Source of the DNA: Acidimicrobiaceae bacterium
GTDB lineage: Bacteria; Actinomycetota; Acidimicrobiia; Acidimicrobiales; RAAP-2
DNA length: 40,814 bases
Assembly: GCA_027306585.1 (NCBI GenBank)
Contig: DAHUZJ010000100.1
Location: 1-40,814 of the forward strand
Direction: 5' to 3'
The position numbers and the translations under genes are program-made. Shown piece by piece: positions 33,155 to 40,814 of this stretch (positions are counted from its first letter, which is position 1; every line of letters begins with the position of its first letter). The notes below the pieces were generated by a model, which was given only the letters and a program-made list of their open reading frames with translations, was not told the DNA's origin and ran no database searches.

Positions 33155-35650
33155 TCAGCCGCCCGATCGGAGGAGCTGGCGGAGGCGGACGGCGTACTGC
33201 TGGGCCCGGGCCCGGGCCCGGGCATCGCTCGCCCCCTCGGCCCACACGTGGGTGACCGGCTCGTCGGGGTCGGGGAGCACGAGCGCCCACCCGTCCTCCT
33301 CGGGCACCTTGACGCCGTCGACGAGGACGAGCTCCCGCCCGTCGAGCTGCTCGACCAGGGTCCGCATCACCATGCCCTTCTGCTCCCAGGGCGTCATCAC
33401 CGCCTCGTGCGCGACGTGCACGGCGGGGAGCGCGTGCACGAGCTTCGACAGCGGCTGCTCGGTGGCCGAGAGCATCGCCACGAGCTCGACCAGCGTGGCG
33501 GCCGCGTCGAACGCCGGCAGGAACTCGGGCCACAGGAAACCCCCGGCACCGTTGCCGGCGAAGACGAGGTCGTCCTGCGCCGCCACCGCCATGAGGTCGG
33601 CCGCCGACTGCTTGGTGAAGGTGATCGGGGCGCCCCCTTCGGCGCAGATGGCTTCCGCGTGCCGGCTGACGCCGACCGGCAGGGCGACCCGCCCACCCGG
33701 CCGCGTCGCGACGACGAGCCGCAGCATGGCCAGCAGGGCTTGGTCGTCGGTCAAGGCGACTCCCTCGTCGTCGATCACGACCAGCCCCTCGCCGTCGGCG
33801 TCGATGACCGCTCCCAGCTGCGCGCCCGACGCGCGCACCAGCTCGGCGACCCTCCGTGCGTGGGCGTCACGGTCGACCGACATCATCCCCCGCGTGTTGG
33901 CGTAGGGGTTGACCGCGAGGATGTCGGCGTCGATCTTCGAGAGGAGGTTCGGCATCACGAAGCTCGCCGAGCCGTAGGAGAGGTCGAGGACGAGCTTCAT
34001 GCCGGCGCTGCGCACCGACGACAGGTCGACGGCACCCACCAGGTCGGCGGTGTACTGCTCGACGTCCCGAGCCGGGAAGTCGATGTCGCCGATCTCGCCC
34101 GCCAGGACGCGGCGGAAGTCCTCTCGGTGGTAGAGGCGCTCGACGCCGCGCTGCCCCGGCTCGGCGAGGTCGAGGCCCTCCCGGTCGAAGTACCGGATGA
34201 CGACGGACTGGGGGTCCTCCGGCGCCAGGCGGACGGTGACCCCGCCACGGTTCCCCGAGCTGCGGATGTGGTGACGGGTGACCGGGATGGTGGCCACCTC
34301 GAGGTCCTCCACATTGACCCCGGCGGCATTGCAGCCGATCATGACGGCCCGCTTGAGGACCCGGGCGGCCCGGCTGGTGTCCCGCGAGGCGGTGATGGTG
34401 GTGCCCTTCTCGAGGGTCGACGCCCACGCCATCGACAGCCGGACGGCGAGCTCGGGGCTCACGTCGACGTTGGCGATGCCGCGCACACCGTCCCGGCCGA
34501 AGAGCGTCCGAGCGCCACGCGACTCCCACACGATCGACGAATTCACGACAGCGCTCGCCTCGACGGTCTTGAAGGGATAGACCTTCACCCCCGAACGCAC
34601 CTCGGCATGGGCGCCGACCAAGCACCCCTCACCGAGGACCGATCCGGGTTCGCAGCGGGCCCCCTGCCGCAGGTCGCAGGACCGCCCGATGACGGCTCCG
34701 GCGAGGCGGACCCCGGTACCGAAATAGGCGTTGTCGTGGACCACCGAGCGTCGCACCTCGGCACCCTCGGACACCCGGACGTTGGACCCGAGCGTCGTGT
34801 ACTCCCCGAGCACGGCCCCGGGGCCGACCGAGCAGTTGTCGCCGATCACGGCCGGACCTTCGACGGTCGCCGTCGGGTCGATCGTCGAGCCCTTGCCCAG
34901 CCAGACCCCCGGCCGGACCTCGAACCCCTCGATGTCGACCGTCACCTTGCCGTCGAGGATGTCCTGGTGCGCCCGCAGGTAGGCCTCGATGGTGCCGACG
35001 TCCTCCCAGTAGCCCTCGGCGACGTAGCCCATGATCGGCCGGCCCGCATCCAGCACGGCCGGGAACACCTCGCCCGAGAAGTCGACGGGACGGCCTTCGG
35101 GGATGAAGTCGAAGATCTCCGGCTCGAGGACGTAGATGCCGGTGTTGATCGTGTCGCTGAAGACCTGCCCCCACCCCGGCTTCTCGAGGAAGCGCTCGAT
35201 GTGGCCCTGCTCGTCGGAGATGACGATGCCGAACTCGAGGGGGTTCTCCACCGCGCACAGGGCCAACGTGGCCAGGGCGCCCTTCTGGCGGTGGAAGTCG
35301 ATCACCGCCGTGAGGTCGATGTCGGTCAGCACGTCCCCCGAGATCACGACGAAGGGCTCGTCGAGCTCGTCACGGGCGTTGAGCACCGAGCCGGCCGTGC
35401 CCAGCGGGGTCTCCTCGGTGGCGTACACCATTCGGACACCCAGCTCGGAGCCGTCGCCGAAGTACGTCCGGATGGCGTTCGCCATGAACGCCACCGTCAC
35501 CACGATGTCGGTCATCCCGTGCTGGCGGAGGAGCCCCACGACGTGCTCCATCATCGGCCGGTTGGCCATCGGCAACATGGGCTTGGGCTGGTTCGACGTG
35601 AGCGGGCGCAACCTCGTGCCCTCGCCCCCCGCCATGATCACTGCCTTCAT
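33155..35650 (-). CDS. Sugar-1-phosphate nucleotidyltransferase / degenerate phosphomannomutase fusion
   Basis: 831 aa, ATG at 35650 overlapping the upstream phosphatidyltransferase stop (ATGA). Residues 1-235 are a nucleotidyltransferase (MAGGEGTRLRPLTSNQPKPM at 6-25; GYWEDVGTIEAY). Residues about 245-365 are a left-handed beta-helix of hexapeptide repeats. Residues about 375-831 have the phosphohexomutase layout (ARTLFGRDGVRGIANVDV; LKRAVMIGCNAAGVNVEDL). The mutase catalytic TASHNP segment is replaced by VRLAPEDP (R474-L-A-P), the metal loop reads DADGEG where DGDxDR is expected, and the sugar loop reads AGNGAGG where GEQSGH is expected. The mutase half is thus probably inactive or regulatory. 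It likely makes GDP-mannose or a related nucleotide sugar. Confidence 0.9.
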   Translation of the reverse strand: MKAVIMAGGEGTRLRPLTSNQPKPMLPMANRPMMEHVVGLLRQHGMTDIVVTVAFMANAIRTYFGDGSELGVRMVYATEETPLGTAGSVLNARDELDEPFVVISGDVLTDIDLTAVIDFHRQKGALATLALCAVENPLEFGIVISDEQGHIERFLEKPGWGQVFSDTINTGIYVLEPEIFDFIPEGRPVDFSGEVFPAVLDAGRPIMGYVAEGYWEDVGTIEAYLRAHQDILDGKVTVDIEGFEVRPGVWLGKGSTIDPTATVEGPAVIGDNCSVGPGAVLGEYTTLGSNVRVSEGAEVRRSVVHDNAYFGTGVRLAGAVIGRSCDLRQGARCEPGSVLGEGCLVGAHAEVRSGVKVYPFKTVEASAVVNSSIVWESRGARTLFGRDGVRGIANVDVSPELAVRLSMAWASTLEKGTTITASRDTSRAARVLKRAVMIGCNAAGVNVEDLEVATIPVTRHHIRSSGNRGGVTVRLAPEDPQSVVIRYFDREGLDLAEPGQRGVERLYHREDFRRVLAGEIGDIDFPARDVEQYTADLVGAVDLSSVRSAGMKLVLDLSYGSASFVMPNLLSKIDADILAVNPYANTRGMMSVDRDAHARRVAELVRASGAQLGAVIDADGEGLVVIDDEGVALTDDQALLAMLRLVVATRPGGRVALPVGVSRHAEAICAEGGAPITFTKQSAADLMAVAAQDDLVFAGNGAGGFLWPEFLPAFDAAATLVELVAMLSATEQPLSKLVHALPAVHVAHEAVMTPWEQKGMVMRTLVEQLDGRELVLVDGVKVPEEDGWALVLPDPDEPVTHVWAEGASDARARARAQQYAVRLRQLLRSGG

Positions 35651-36426
35651 CCGCCGATCTCCCCCGTGTGCCGCATCGTCCCCCTTCCGCGCGAGCGGTC
35701 GCCCGCGGCGTCGTGACGTGGTGCCACGGGCACTTGCCCCGAGCGGCCCGTGCTCCCCGGCCCGTCGGTGCCGTCCCACTCCTCCGAGCGGGCGGCGGCC
35801 CGGTCGCGCCGCCCTTCGGCGAGGGCACGTCGAGCGGGCCAGAGGTACGCCACGGCGGCCGCCCAGGCAAGGGCCAGGCCCAGCCCGCCCGCCACCCAGG
35901 CGAACTCGTGGAACGGCACCTGCCACGACGCCGTGCCGTGGCTGAGCAGGAAGGCGGGGTAGGCCCACATCAGTCCGAAGGCGCCGGCCTTTCCGATCCA
36001 CAGGACGTCGATCCGCCGCGCCCCCAGCGCAGCCAGGACCAGCACGGTGCCGGACACGAGCACCTCGCGGGCGAGGGTGGCGATCCCGAACCACAGCGGC
36101 ACGGCGCCGTGCACCATCACAGAGACGACGGCGGTGCCGACGAGGATGCGGTCGGCCGTCGGGTCGAGGACCTTTCCGAGCGTCGAGACCTGGTGGAAGC
36201 GACGGGCCACCTGGCCGTCGACCCAGTCGGTGGCCCCCAGGACACCGAGGAGGATGGCCGCCGCCGTCTGCCGGTGCGCCCCGAAGAGCAGCCACACGAA
36301 GAGCGGGATGCACAGGAGCCGGACACCCGTCACGGCGTTGGGCACCGTGAGGATCCGACCCAGGTCCTGTGCTCCATCGGTCCCCGCAGCGGGCACCGAC
36401 GCGCCGGCACGGTCGGGCGAGGCCAT
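35647..36426 (-). CDS. CDP-alcohol phosphatidyltransferase
   Basis: 259 aa, ATG at 36426, placed 6 nt after a TAGACT box. The family signature is complete: D67-x2-D70-G71-x2-A74-R75-x8-G84-x3-D88-x3-D92 (DWVDGQVARRF, then LGKVLDPTADR). About five or six membrane helices lie between residues 30 and 195. The last 60 residues are hydrophilic and Arg/Gly-rich. It transfers a phosphatidyl group from CDP-diacylglycerol to an alcohol such as glycerol phosphate or inositol phosphate; the substrate cannot be told by eye. Its stop overlaps the start of the nucleotidyltransferase fusion, suggesting a link to glycolipid synthesis. Confidence 0.88.
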   Translation of the reverse strand: MASPDRAGASVPAAGTDGAQDLGRILTVPNAVTGVRLLCIPLFVWLLFGAHRQTAAAILLGVLGATDWVDGQVARRFHQVSTLGKVLDPTADRILVGTAVVSVMVHGAVPLWFGIATLAREVLVSGTVLVLAALGARRIDVLWIGKAGAFGLMWAYPAFLLSHGTASWQVPFHEFAWVAGGLGLALAWAAAVAYLWPARRALAEGRRDRAAARSEEWDGTDGPGSTGRSGQVPVAPRHDAAGDRSRGRGTMRHTGEIGG

Positions 36427-36432
36427 GAGGGG

Positions 36433-36438
36433 AGTCTA
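36433..36438 (-). promoter_or_regulatory. -10 box TAGACT of leaderless phosphatidyltransferase promoter
   Basis: TAGACT on the minus strand ends 6 nt before the ATG at 36426. The 54-nt divergent gap to the DUF1015 gene must hold both promoters. Confidence 0.55.
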
Positions 36439-36480
36439 CGAGGGGTCGTGGTGCCGGCGGCGCTGTGCCAGTCTGGGGTC

Positions 36481-37659
36481 GTGGCGACCCTCGAACCGTT
36501 CCGAGGCTTCCGGTACGACCCCGACGGCCGGGACGGCCTCGATCGGGTGATCGCTCCGCCCTACGACGTCGTGGGACCCGAGGCGCGCGCGCTCCTCGCC
36601 GCCCGGAGCCCGTTCAACGCCGTCCACGTGGAGCTCCCCGAGCCGGACGTGGCCACGGGTGCCGACCGCTACGTCGCGGCCGCCGCCAAGCTTCGGGACT
36701 GGACGGCGAGCGGGGCGCTGGTGCGCGAGGGCGCCCCCGCCCTGTACCCCTACCGGACGACGACGCCGGACGGACGATCCTCGCTCGGGGTCATCGGCGC
36801 GCTCCACATCGGACCCGACGTCCTCCCGCACGAGCAGACCCTTCCCAAGCCCCGCAGCGACCGCCTCGACCTGCAGCGGGCCACGTCGGCCAACCTGTCG
36901 CCGATCTGGGCGCTGTCGCTGACGCTCGGGCTCACCGACCGCTTCACCCCCGATGGGCCGCCGGCAGCCGACGTGACGGACGACGACGGCGTGCGCCACC
37001 AGCTGTGGGTGGTGACGGACCCGGCCGTACTGGCGGCGGTGCGGGCGGGCGTCGCCCGTTCCCCCCTCGTCATCGCCGACGGCCACCACCGCTACGAGAC
37101 GGCCGCCAACTACCGGCGGGAGCGCCGTGCGGCCGGCGACGACCGGCCGGGACCCTACGACGCCGTCATGGCCCTCGTCGTCGAGCTCGCCGAGGAGCAG
37201 CTCTCCGTCGGCGCCATCCACCGAGTCGTGCACGGCCTCCCGGAGGGAACCGACCTGCGTGGCGCGTTGGCAGAGCACTTCGACCTTGTGCCGGCAGGCC
37301 CGCTCGACGAGGCGACGGTCGGCTCCCTCGCCCGGTCGGGCAACGGGGCGCTGCTCACTCCCGAGGGTGCGTGGCGGCTCGACCGCAAGGGCACCGAGCC
37401 CGCCGAGCTGGACGCCGCCCTGGTCGACCGGTCCCTCGAGGGCGCGGGGGCGGCCGAGTGCAGCTACGAGGGCAGCTGGCCCGCGGTGGTGACCGCCCTC
37501 GAGCGCGGGGACGCCGACGCTGCGGTCCTGCTGCGTCCGGTGACGGTCTCCCAGATCGCCGAGTGGGCGGCCGCCGGGCGCCGGATGCCGCCCAAGACCA
37601 CGTATTTCACGCCGAAGCCCCGTTCCGGCCTGCTCTACCGGCTCCTCGACGGCAGCTGA
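36481..37659 (+). CDS. DUF1015 family protein
   Basis: 392 aa, GTG at 36481 (VATLEPFRGFRYDP, the standard start of the family). Conserved segments are APPYDVV, the AARSPFNAVHVELP region, PHEQTLPKPRSDRLDL (around residues 120-135), IADGHHRYETAANYRRER (around 200-217), and MPPKTTYFTPKPRSGLLYRLL at the C terminus. The GHHRYE motif and the PHE motif look like an active site, but I cannot state a reaction with confidence. Length is normal. A CAGTCT sequence 6 nt before the GTG is a weak leaderless -10. It is divergent from the phosphatidyltransferase and convergent with korB. Confidence 0.9.
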   Translation: MATLEPFRGFRYDPDGRDGLDRVIAPPYDVVGPEARALLAARSPFNAVHVELPEPDVATGADRYVAAAAKLRDWTASGALVREGAPALYPYRTTTPDGRSSLGVIGALHIGPDVLPHEQTLPKPRSDRLDLQRATSANLSPIWALSLTLGLTDRFTPDGPPAADVTDDDGVRHQLWVVTDPAVLAAVRAGVARSPLVIADGHHRYETAANYRRERRAAGDDRPGPYDAVMALVVELAEEQLSVGAIHRVVHGLPEGTDLRGALAEHFDLVPAGPLDEATVGSLARSGNGALLTPEGAWRLDRKGTEPAELDAALVDRSLEGAGAAECSYEGSWPAVVTALERGDADAAVLLRPVTVSQIAEWAAAGRRMPPKTTYFTPKPRSGLLYRLLDGS

Positions 37660-37692
37660 GCACCGGCCGGCGGCCGGCGGCCGGCGGGGGGT

Positions 37693-37712
37693 GCCGGGCA
37701 CATCGGCCCGGC
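37693..37712. terminator. GC-rich hairpin between convergent DUF1015 and korB genes
   Basis: GCCGGGC, loop ACATCG, then GCCCGGC gives a perfect 7-bp stem with a 6-nt loop, 34 nt after the DUF1015 stop and 42 nt from the korB stop. It could serve both genes. A run of GGCCGGC repeats precedes it at 37664-37685. Confidence 0.6.
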
Positions 37713-37753
37713 TGGCGCCGCACCCCGTCGCCGCGCCCGGGGCGGGGCTCAGG

Positions 37754-38776
37754 TCAGTCGACGGTCCACGTGGAGCCCGAGCGAAGCAAGGCCTTCAGGT
37801 CCCCCTGACCCCGGCGCTCCTGGGCGCTGGCCACCTGCTGGTCCATCTGGTCGCCGTACTCGGGGCGGTCCACGGCTCGGAACACCCCGATGGGCGTCGG
37901 TTCGATGGGGCCGCGCGACAGGTGGGACAGGGCGAACGCCAGGCCGGGGTCGGCGCGGGCCTCGTCGTGGACGAGCAAGGCTTCCTCGCCGACGTCGGCC
38001 ACGTCGACGACCTCGAGACGGCCGTCGGAACGCTGCACGACGCCCTTCTCCTCCTCGGCGCCGAAACGGATGGGCTGGCCGTGGACGAGCGGGATGAGCA
38101 TGTCGGCCCGGACGTCCCGCCCGGTGATCTTCTCGAACGCGCCGTCGTTGAAGACGTTGCAGTTCTGGTACACCTCCACGAACGCCGCCCCGCGGTGCTC
38201 GTGCGCCCGGCGGAAGGTCTCCTGCATGTGCGCGCGGTCCATGTCATGGGTGCGGGCGACGAAGGTGGCCCCGGCGCCCAGAGCCAGGCTCACCGGGTTG
38301 AAGGGGTTGTCGAGCGAGCCGAACGGCGTCGACTTGGTGACCTTGGCGATCTCCGAGGTCGGCGAGTACTGCCCCTTGGTGAGGCCGTAGATCTGGTTGT
38401 TGAACATGAGGATGTTCAGCCGCACGTTGCGGCGCAACGCGTGGATCAGGTGGTTGCCGCCGATCGACAGGGCGTCCCCGTCGCCGGTCACCAACCACAC
38501 GTCGAGATCGGGCCGGGTGGTGGCGAGCCCGGTGGCGATCGCTGGGGCACGTCCGTGGATCGAGTGCATCCCGTACGTGCTCATGTAGTACGGGAAGCGT
38601 GCGGCGCAGCCGATGCCCGAGAGGAACACCGTGCTCTCCCGGCGGACTCCCAGGTCGGGCAGCAGCATCTGGACGGCCGCGAGGATCGAGTAGTCGCCAC
38701 ATCCCGGGCACCAGCGGACCTCCTGATCGCTGGTCCAGTCCTTGCGGGTCGTGGCGGGGACGGCGGTGATGGTCAT
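37754..38776 (-). CDS. korB: 2-oxoglutarate:ferredoxin oxidoreductase beta subunit
   Basis: 340 aa, ATG at 38776 overlapping the korA stop (ATGA); longer starts run into korA. It binds TPP and one 4Fe-4S cluster. Likely cluster ligands are Cys24 and Cys27 (CPGCGDY), Cys57 (GIGCAAR) and Cys206 (VYQNCNVF). The TPP/Mg motif is GDGDALSIGGNH (99-109) followed by NNQIYGLTKGQYSPTS. It is the partner of the fused KorA. The enzyme converts 2-oxoglutarate to succinyl-CoA with ferredoxin as electron acceptor. The C-terminal 50 residues are polar. Confidence 0.94.
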   Translation of the reverse strand: MTITAVPATTRKDWTSDQEVRWCPGCGDYSILAAVQMLLPDLGVRRESTVFLSGIGCAARFPYYMSTYGMHSIHGRAPAIATGLATTRPDLDVWLVTGDGDALSIGGNHLIHALRRNVRLNILMFNNQIYGLTKGQYSPTSEIAKVTKSTPFGSLDNPFNPVSLALGAGATFVARTHDMDRAHMQETFRRAHEHRGAAFVEVYQNCNVFNDGAFEKITGRDVRADMLIPLVHGQPIRFGAEEEKGVVQRSDGRLEVVDVADVGEEALLVHDEARADPGLAFALSHLSRGPIEPTPIGVFRAVDRPEYGDQMDQQVASAQERRGQGDLKALLRSGSTWTVD

Positions 38777-40662
38777 CGTGGTCCTCCGAGCAGGGTGAGG
38801 ATGGCGGACTCGACCTCGGCCGCACGGAACGGGACGCCCTGGACCTTGGTCAACGACTGGGCGTCGATGAGGAATTCCGCTCGCACGAGCCGGGACAGCT
38901 GGCCGAGGTTCATCTCCGGGACGAGGACGGTGCGGTAGCGGTGCAGCACCTCGCCGAGGTTCGGCGGAAAGGGGTTGAGGTGGACCAGCTGTGCGTGCGC
39001 CACCCGGAGGCCGCGGGCACGCACGCGCCGGACGCCGGCCACGATGGCGCCGAAGGTGGACCCCCAACCCAGCACGAGGACTTCGGCGTCCCCGGTCTCG
39101 TCGTCGACCTCGAGGGGCGCGATCCGCCGGGCGATCCCGTCGATCTTGGCTGCCCGGAGCCGCACCATCCGCTCGTGGTTCATCGGGTCGTAGGCGACGT
39201 TGCCCGAGCCGTCAGCCTTCTCCAGGCCGCCGATGCGGTGCTCGAGACCCGGGATGCCGGGCGGCGCCCACGGCCGCGCCAGGGTCTCCTCGTCCCGCAC
39301 GTAGGGCCAGAACGCCGTCGAGCCGTCGTCGTTCACGTGGTTGGGAGCCGTGGCGAACTTGGGGTCGATGCGCTCGAGCGCGTCCACGTCGGGCAGCCGC
39401 CACGGCTCGGCGCCGTTGGCCAGGTACCCGTCCGAGAGCAGGATCACCGGCGTCCGGTACTCGATGGCCAGGCGGGTCGCCTCGATCGCGGCCTCGAAAC
39501 AGTGGGCAGGCGTCTTCGCCGCCACGATCGGCAAGGGCGCTTCGCCGTGCCGGCCGTACATGGCGTGCAAGAGGTCGGCCTGCTCCGTCTTCGTAGGGAG
39601 GCCGGTGGAAGGACCGCCCCGCTGGATGTCGACGATGACGAGCGGCAGCTCGAGATTGATGGCGAGCCCGATGGTCTCGGACTTGAGGTCGAGGCCGGGA
39701 CCACTCGTCGTGGTGACGCCGAGCGCGCCGCCGAAGGCCGCGCCGAGCGCCGAGCCGACGCCGGCGATCTCGTCCTCGGCCTGGAAGGTCCGGACGCCGA
39801 ACTCCTTGCGGCGTGACAGCTCGTGGAGGATGTCCGATGCCGGGGTGATCGGGTAGCTCCCGAGGAAGAGCGGGAGCCCTGCCAACTGGGCGGCTGCGAT
39901 GAGGCCCCAGGCGAGCGCTTTGTTGCCGGTGATCTGCGTGTACTCGCCTACTTCGAAGGTCGCCGGACGGACCTCGTAGTGGGACTCGAACAGCTCCGCG
40001 GTCTCACCGAAGTCGAAGCCGGCGCGGAAGGCCCGCGTGTTGGCCTCGGCGACCTGGGGCCGGTCAGCGAACCGCTTGCCGATCCACTCGAGCGTGGGGT
40101 CGACGGGTCGGGTGAACAGCCAACTGACGAGCCCGAGGGCGAAGAAGTTCTTCGATCGCTCAGCGTCGCGAGGCTTGACGCCGGCGTCCTTGCAAACCTC
40201 CTGGGTGATGGAGGTCATGGGCACCTCGTAGACCTTGTAGGCGCTCAAGCTCTCGTCGGCGAGGGGGTCGGTGTCGTAGCCCGCCTTCTTCAGGCTCCGC
40301 TCGTCGAAGGCGTCCACGTTGACCAGGACGATGGCGCCCTTGGGGAGCATGCCGATGTTGGCGCGCAGCGCCGCCGGGTTCATCGCCACGAGCACGTTGG
40401 GCGCGTCCCCGGGCGTCAGGATGTCGTGGTCCGAGATGTGGACCTGGAAGGCCGAGACGCCGGCCAGCGTCCCGGCCGGCGCCCGGATCTCCGCTGGGTA
40501 GTCGGGGAAGGTCGACAGGTCGTTGCCGAGAAGAGCGCTCGACTCGGTGAAGCGGTCCCCCGTGAGCTGCATCCCGTCACCGGAGTCCCCTGCGAAGCGA
40601 ATCACCACCCGGTCCATCTGCTCGGCCGGATGCCCGCCTTCGGTTGCCACTCCGTTCGCCAT
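38773..40662 (-). CDS. korA: 2-oxoglutarate:ferredoxin oxidoreductase alpha subunit, gamma-alpha fusion
   Basis: 629 aa, ATG at 40662 with an AGGAC ribosome site at 8 nt. Residues about 17-205 are the gamma domain (RFAGDSGDGMQLTGDRF; VAMNPAALRANI). Residues about 235-629 are the alpha domain with ITGNKALAWGLIAAAQLAG, SYPITPASDILHEL, TTTSGPGLDLKSE and QRGGPSTGLPTKTEQADL. This gamma-alpha order matches actinobacterial KorA such as Rv2455c. No ferredoxin (delta) domain is fused, so a separate ferredoxin is needed and none lies in the window. It heads the korA-korB operon. Confidence 0.94.
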   Translation of the reverse strand: MANGVATEGGHPAEQMDRVVIRFAGDSGDGMQLTGDRFTESSALLGNDLSTFPDYPAEIRAPAGTLAGVSAFQVHISDHDILTPGDAPNVLVAMNPAALRANIGMLPKGAIVLVNVDAFDERSLKKAGYDTDPLADESLSAYKVYEVPMTSITQEVCKDAGVKPRDAERSKNFFALGLVSWLFTRPVDPTLEWIGKRFADRPQVAEANTRAFRAGFDFGETAELFESHYEVRPATFEVGEYTQITGNKALAWGLIAAAQLAGLPLFLGSYPITPASDILHELSRRKEFGVRTFQAEDEIAGVGSALGAAFGGALGVTTTSGPGLDLKSETIGLAINLELPLVIVDIQRGGPSTGLPTKTEQADLLHAMYGRHGEAPLPIVAAKTPAHCFEAAIEATRLAIEYRTPVILLSDGYLANGAEPWRLPDVDALERIDPKFATAPNHVNDDGSTAFWPYVRDEETLARPWAPPGIPGLEHRIGGLEKADGSGNVAYDPMNHERMVRLRAAKIDGIARRIAPLEVDDETGDAEVLVLGWGSTFGAIVAGVRRVRARGLRVAHAQLVHLNPFPPNLGEVLHRYRTVLVPEMNLGQLSRLVRAEFLIDAQSLTKVQGVPFRAAEVESAILTLLGGPR

Positions 40663-40814
40663 GTCGATCGGTCCTCGTTGCTCGGACCCGCCCCCCCTCG
40701 CCATCGTCCGAGCCGGCCAGGACCCGGGAGGGCAGTCTGCCTCGGCAGGCGCCCGACGACCGCACGCGCCGGAGGGCGGGCGGAAAGTGTGTTCCGCGTA
40801 GGAGCATAGTTCCG
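40663..40814. other. Leader region upstream of korA
   Basis: I see no gene here. A minus-strand TATGCT at 40803-40808 could be a -10 box, giving a leader of about 135 nt, but its -35 would be outside the window. No riboswitch motif is recognised. Confidence 0.3.

Overview
The window is a gene-dense, very GC-rich stretch (roughly 70% or more by eye) of an actinobacterial chromosome. A member of the class Acidimicrobiia or a close uncultured relative is my best guess. This rests on the base composition, frequent GTG starts, four-base ATGA/GTGA gene overlaps, and a gcvH / FHA protein / MerR (FtsR-like) / bifunctional nuclease cluster that is typical of Actinobacteria. A fused KorA and a separate KorB also fit. 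There are no tRNA or rRNA genes, insertion sequences, phage genes or CRISPR arrays. Intergenic gaps are short and none exceeds 300 bases.

Layout, left to right. (1) 6-9180, minus strand: a molybdenum hydroxylase operon of the form II CO-dehydrogenase type, comprising an orphan extra large subunit, coxS-coxL-coxM, then the maturation genes coxD, coxE and coxG. (2) 9284-13815, plus strand: a MarR repressor with a perfect 19-bp palindrome in its promoter, overlapping a single-chain ABC exporter of 1294 residues with one degenerate ATP site. (3) 13835-18218, minus: glycine cleavage genes gcvT-gcvPA-gcvPB. The last carries an in-frame, A+T-richer, imperfectly palindromic insert. (4) 18228-22010, minus: fbpB-fbpC-like permease and ATPase, a MerR regulator and a small endonuclease-like protein. 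(5) 22120-24660: divergent thiG and thiD plus a one-span membrane protein. (6) 24739-30183: a membrane glycosyltransferase, an S9 peptidase and an AcuI-type reductase whose divergent promoters flank a 26-bp tandem repeat, and a DUF4232-type lipoprotein. (7) 30180-33132, minus: gcvH, FHA protein, FtsR-like MerR, bifunctional nuclease. (8) 33155-36426, minus: a CDP-alcohol phosphatidyltransferase and a nucleotidyltransferase-phosphomannomutase fusion with a degenerate mutase half. (9) 36481-37659, plus: DUF1015. (10) 37754-40662, minus: korA-korB, the 2-oxoglutarate:ferredoxin oxidoreductase.

Central carbon and one-carbon metabolism link several blocks. The glycine cleavage T and P proteins and the H protein sit about 15 kb apart, each next to a MerR gene. 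In Mycobacterium tuberculosis the same families lie together at Rv1826-Rv1832. The FHA protein (GarA/OdhI-like, known elsewhere to gate 2-oxoglutarate metabolism) lies near a 2-oxoglutarate oxidoreductase.

I did not find a clearly new multi-gene system. The most unusual signals are regulatory and structural. Thirteen genes have a TAnnnT box 6-9 nt before their start codon, suggesting pervasive leaderless transcription. Three TAG stop codons double as the first bases of the next gene's -10 box. There are two clean operator-like palindromes, an RPE-like in-frame insert in gcvPB, and a tandem repeat filling a divergent promoter.
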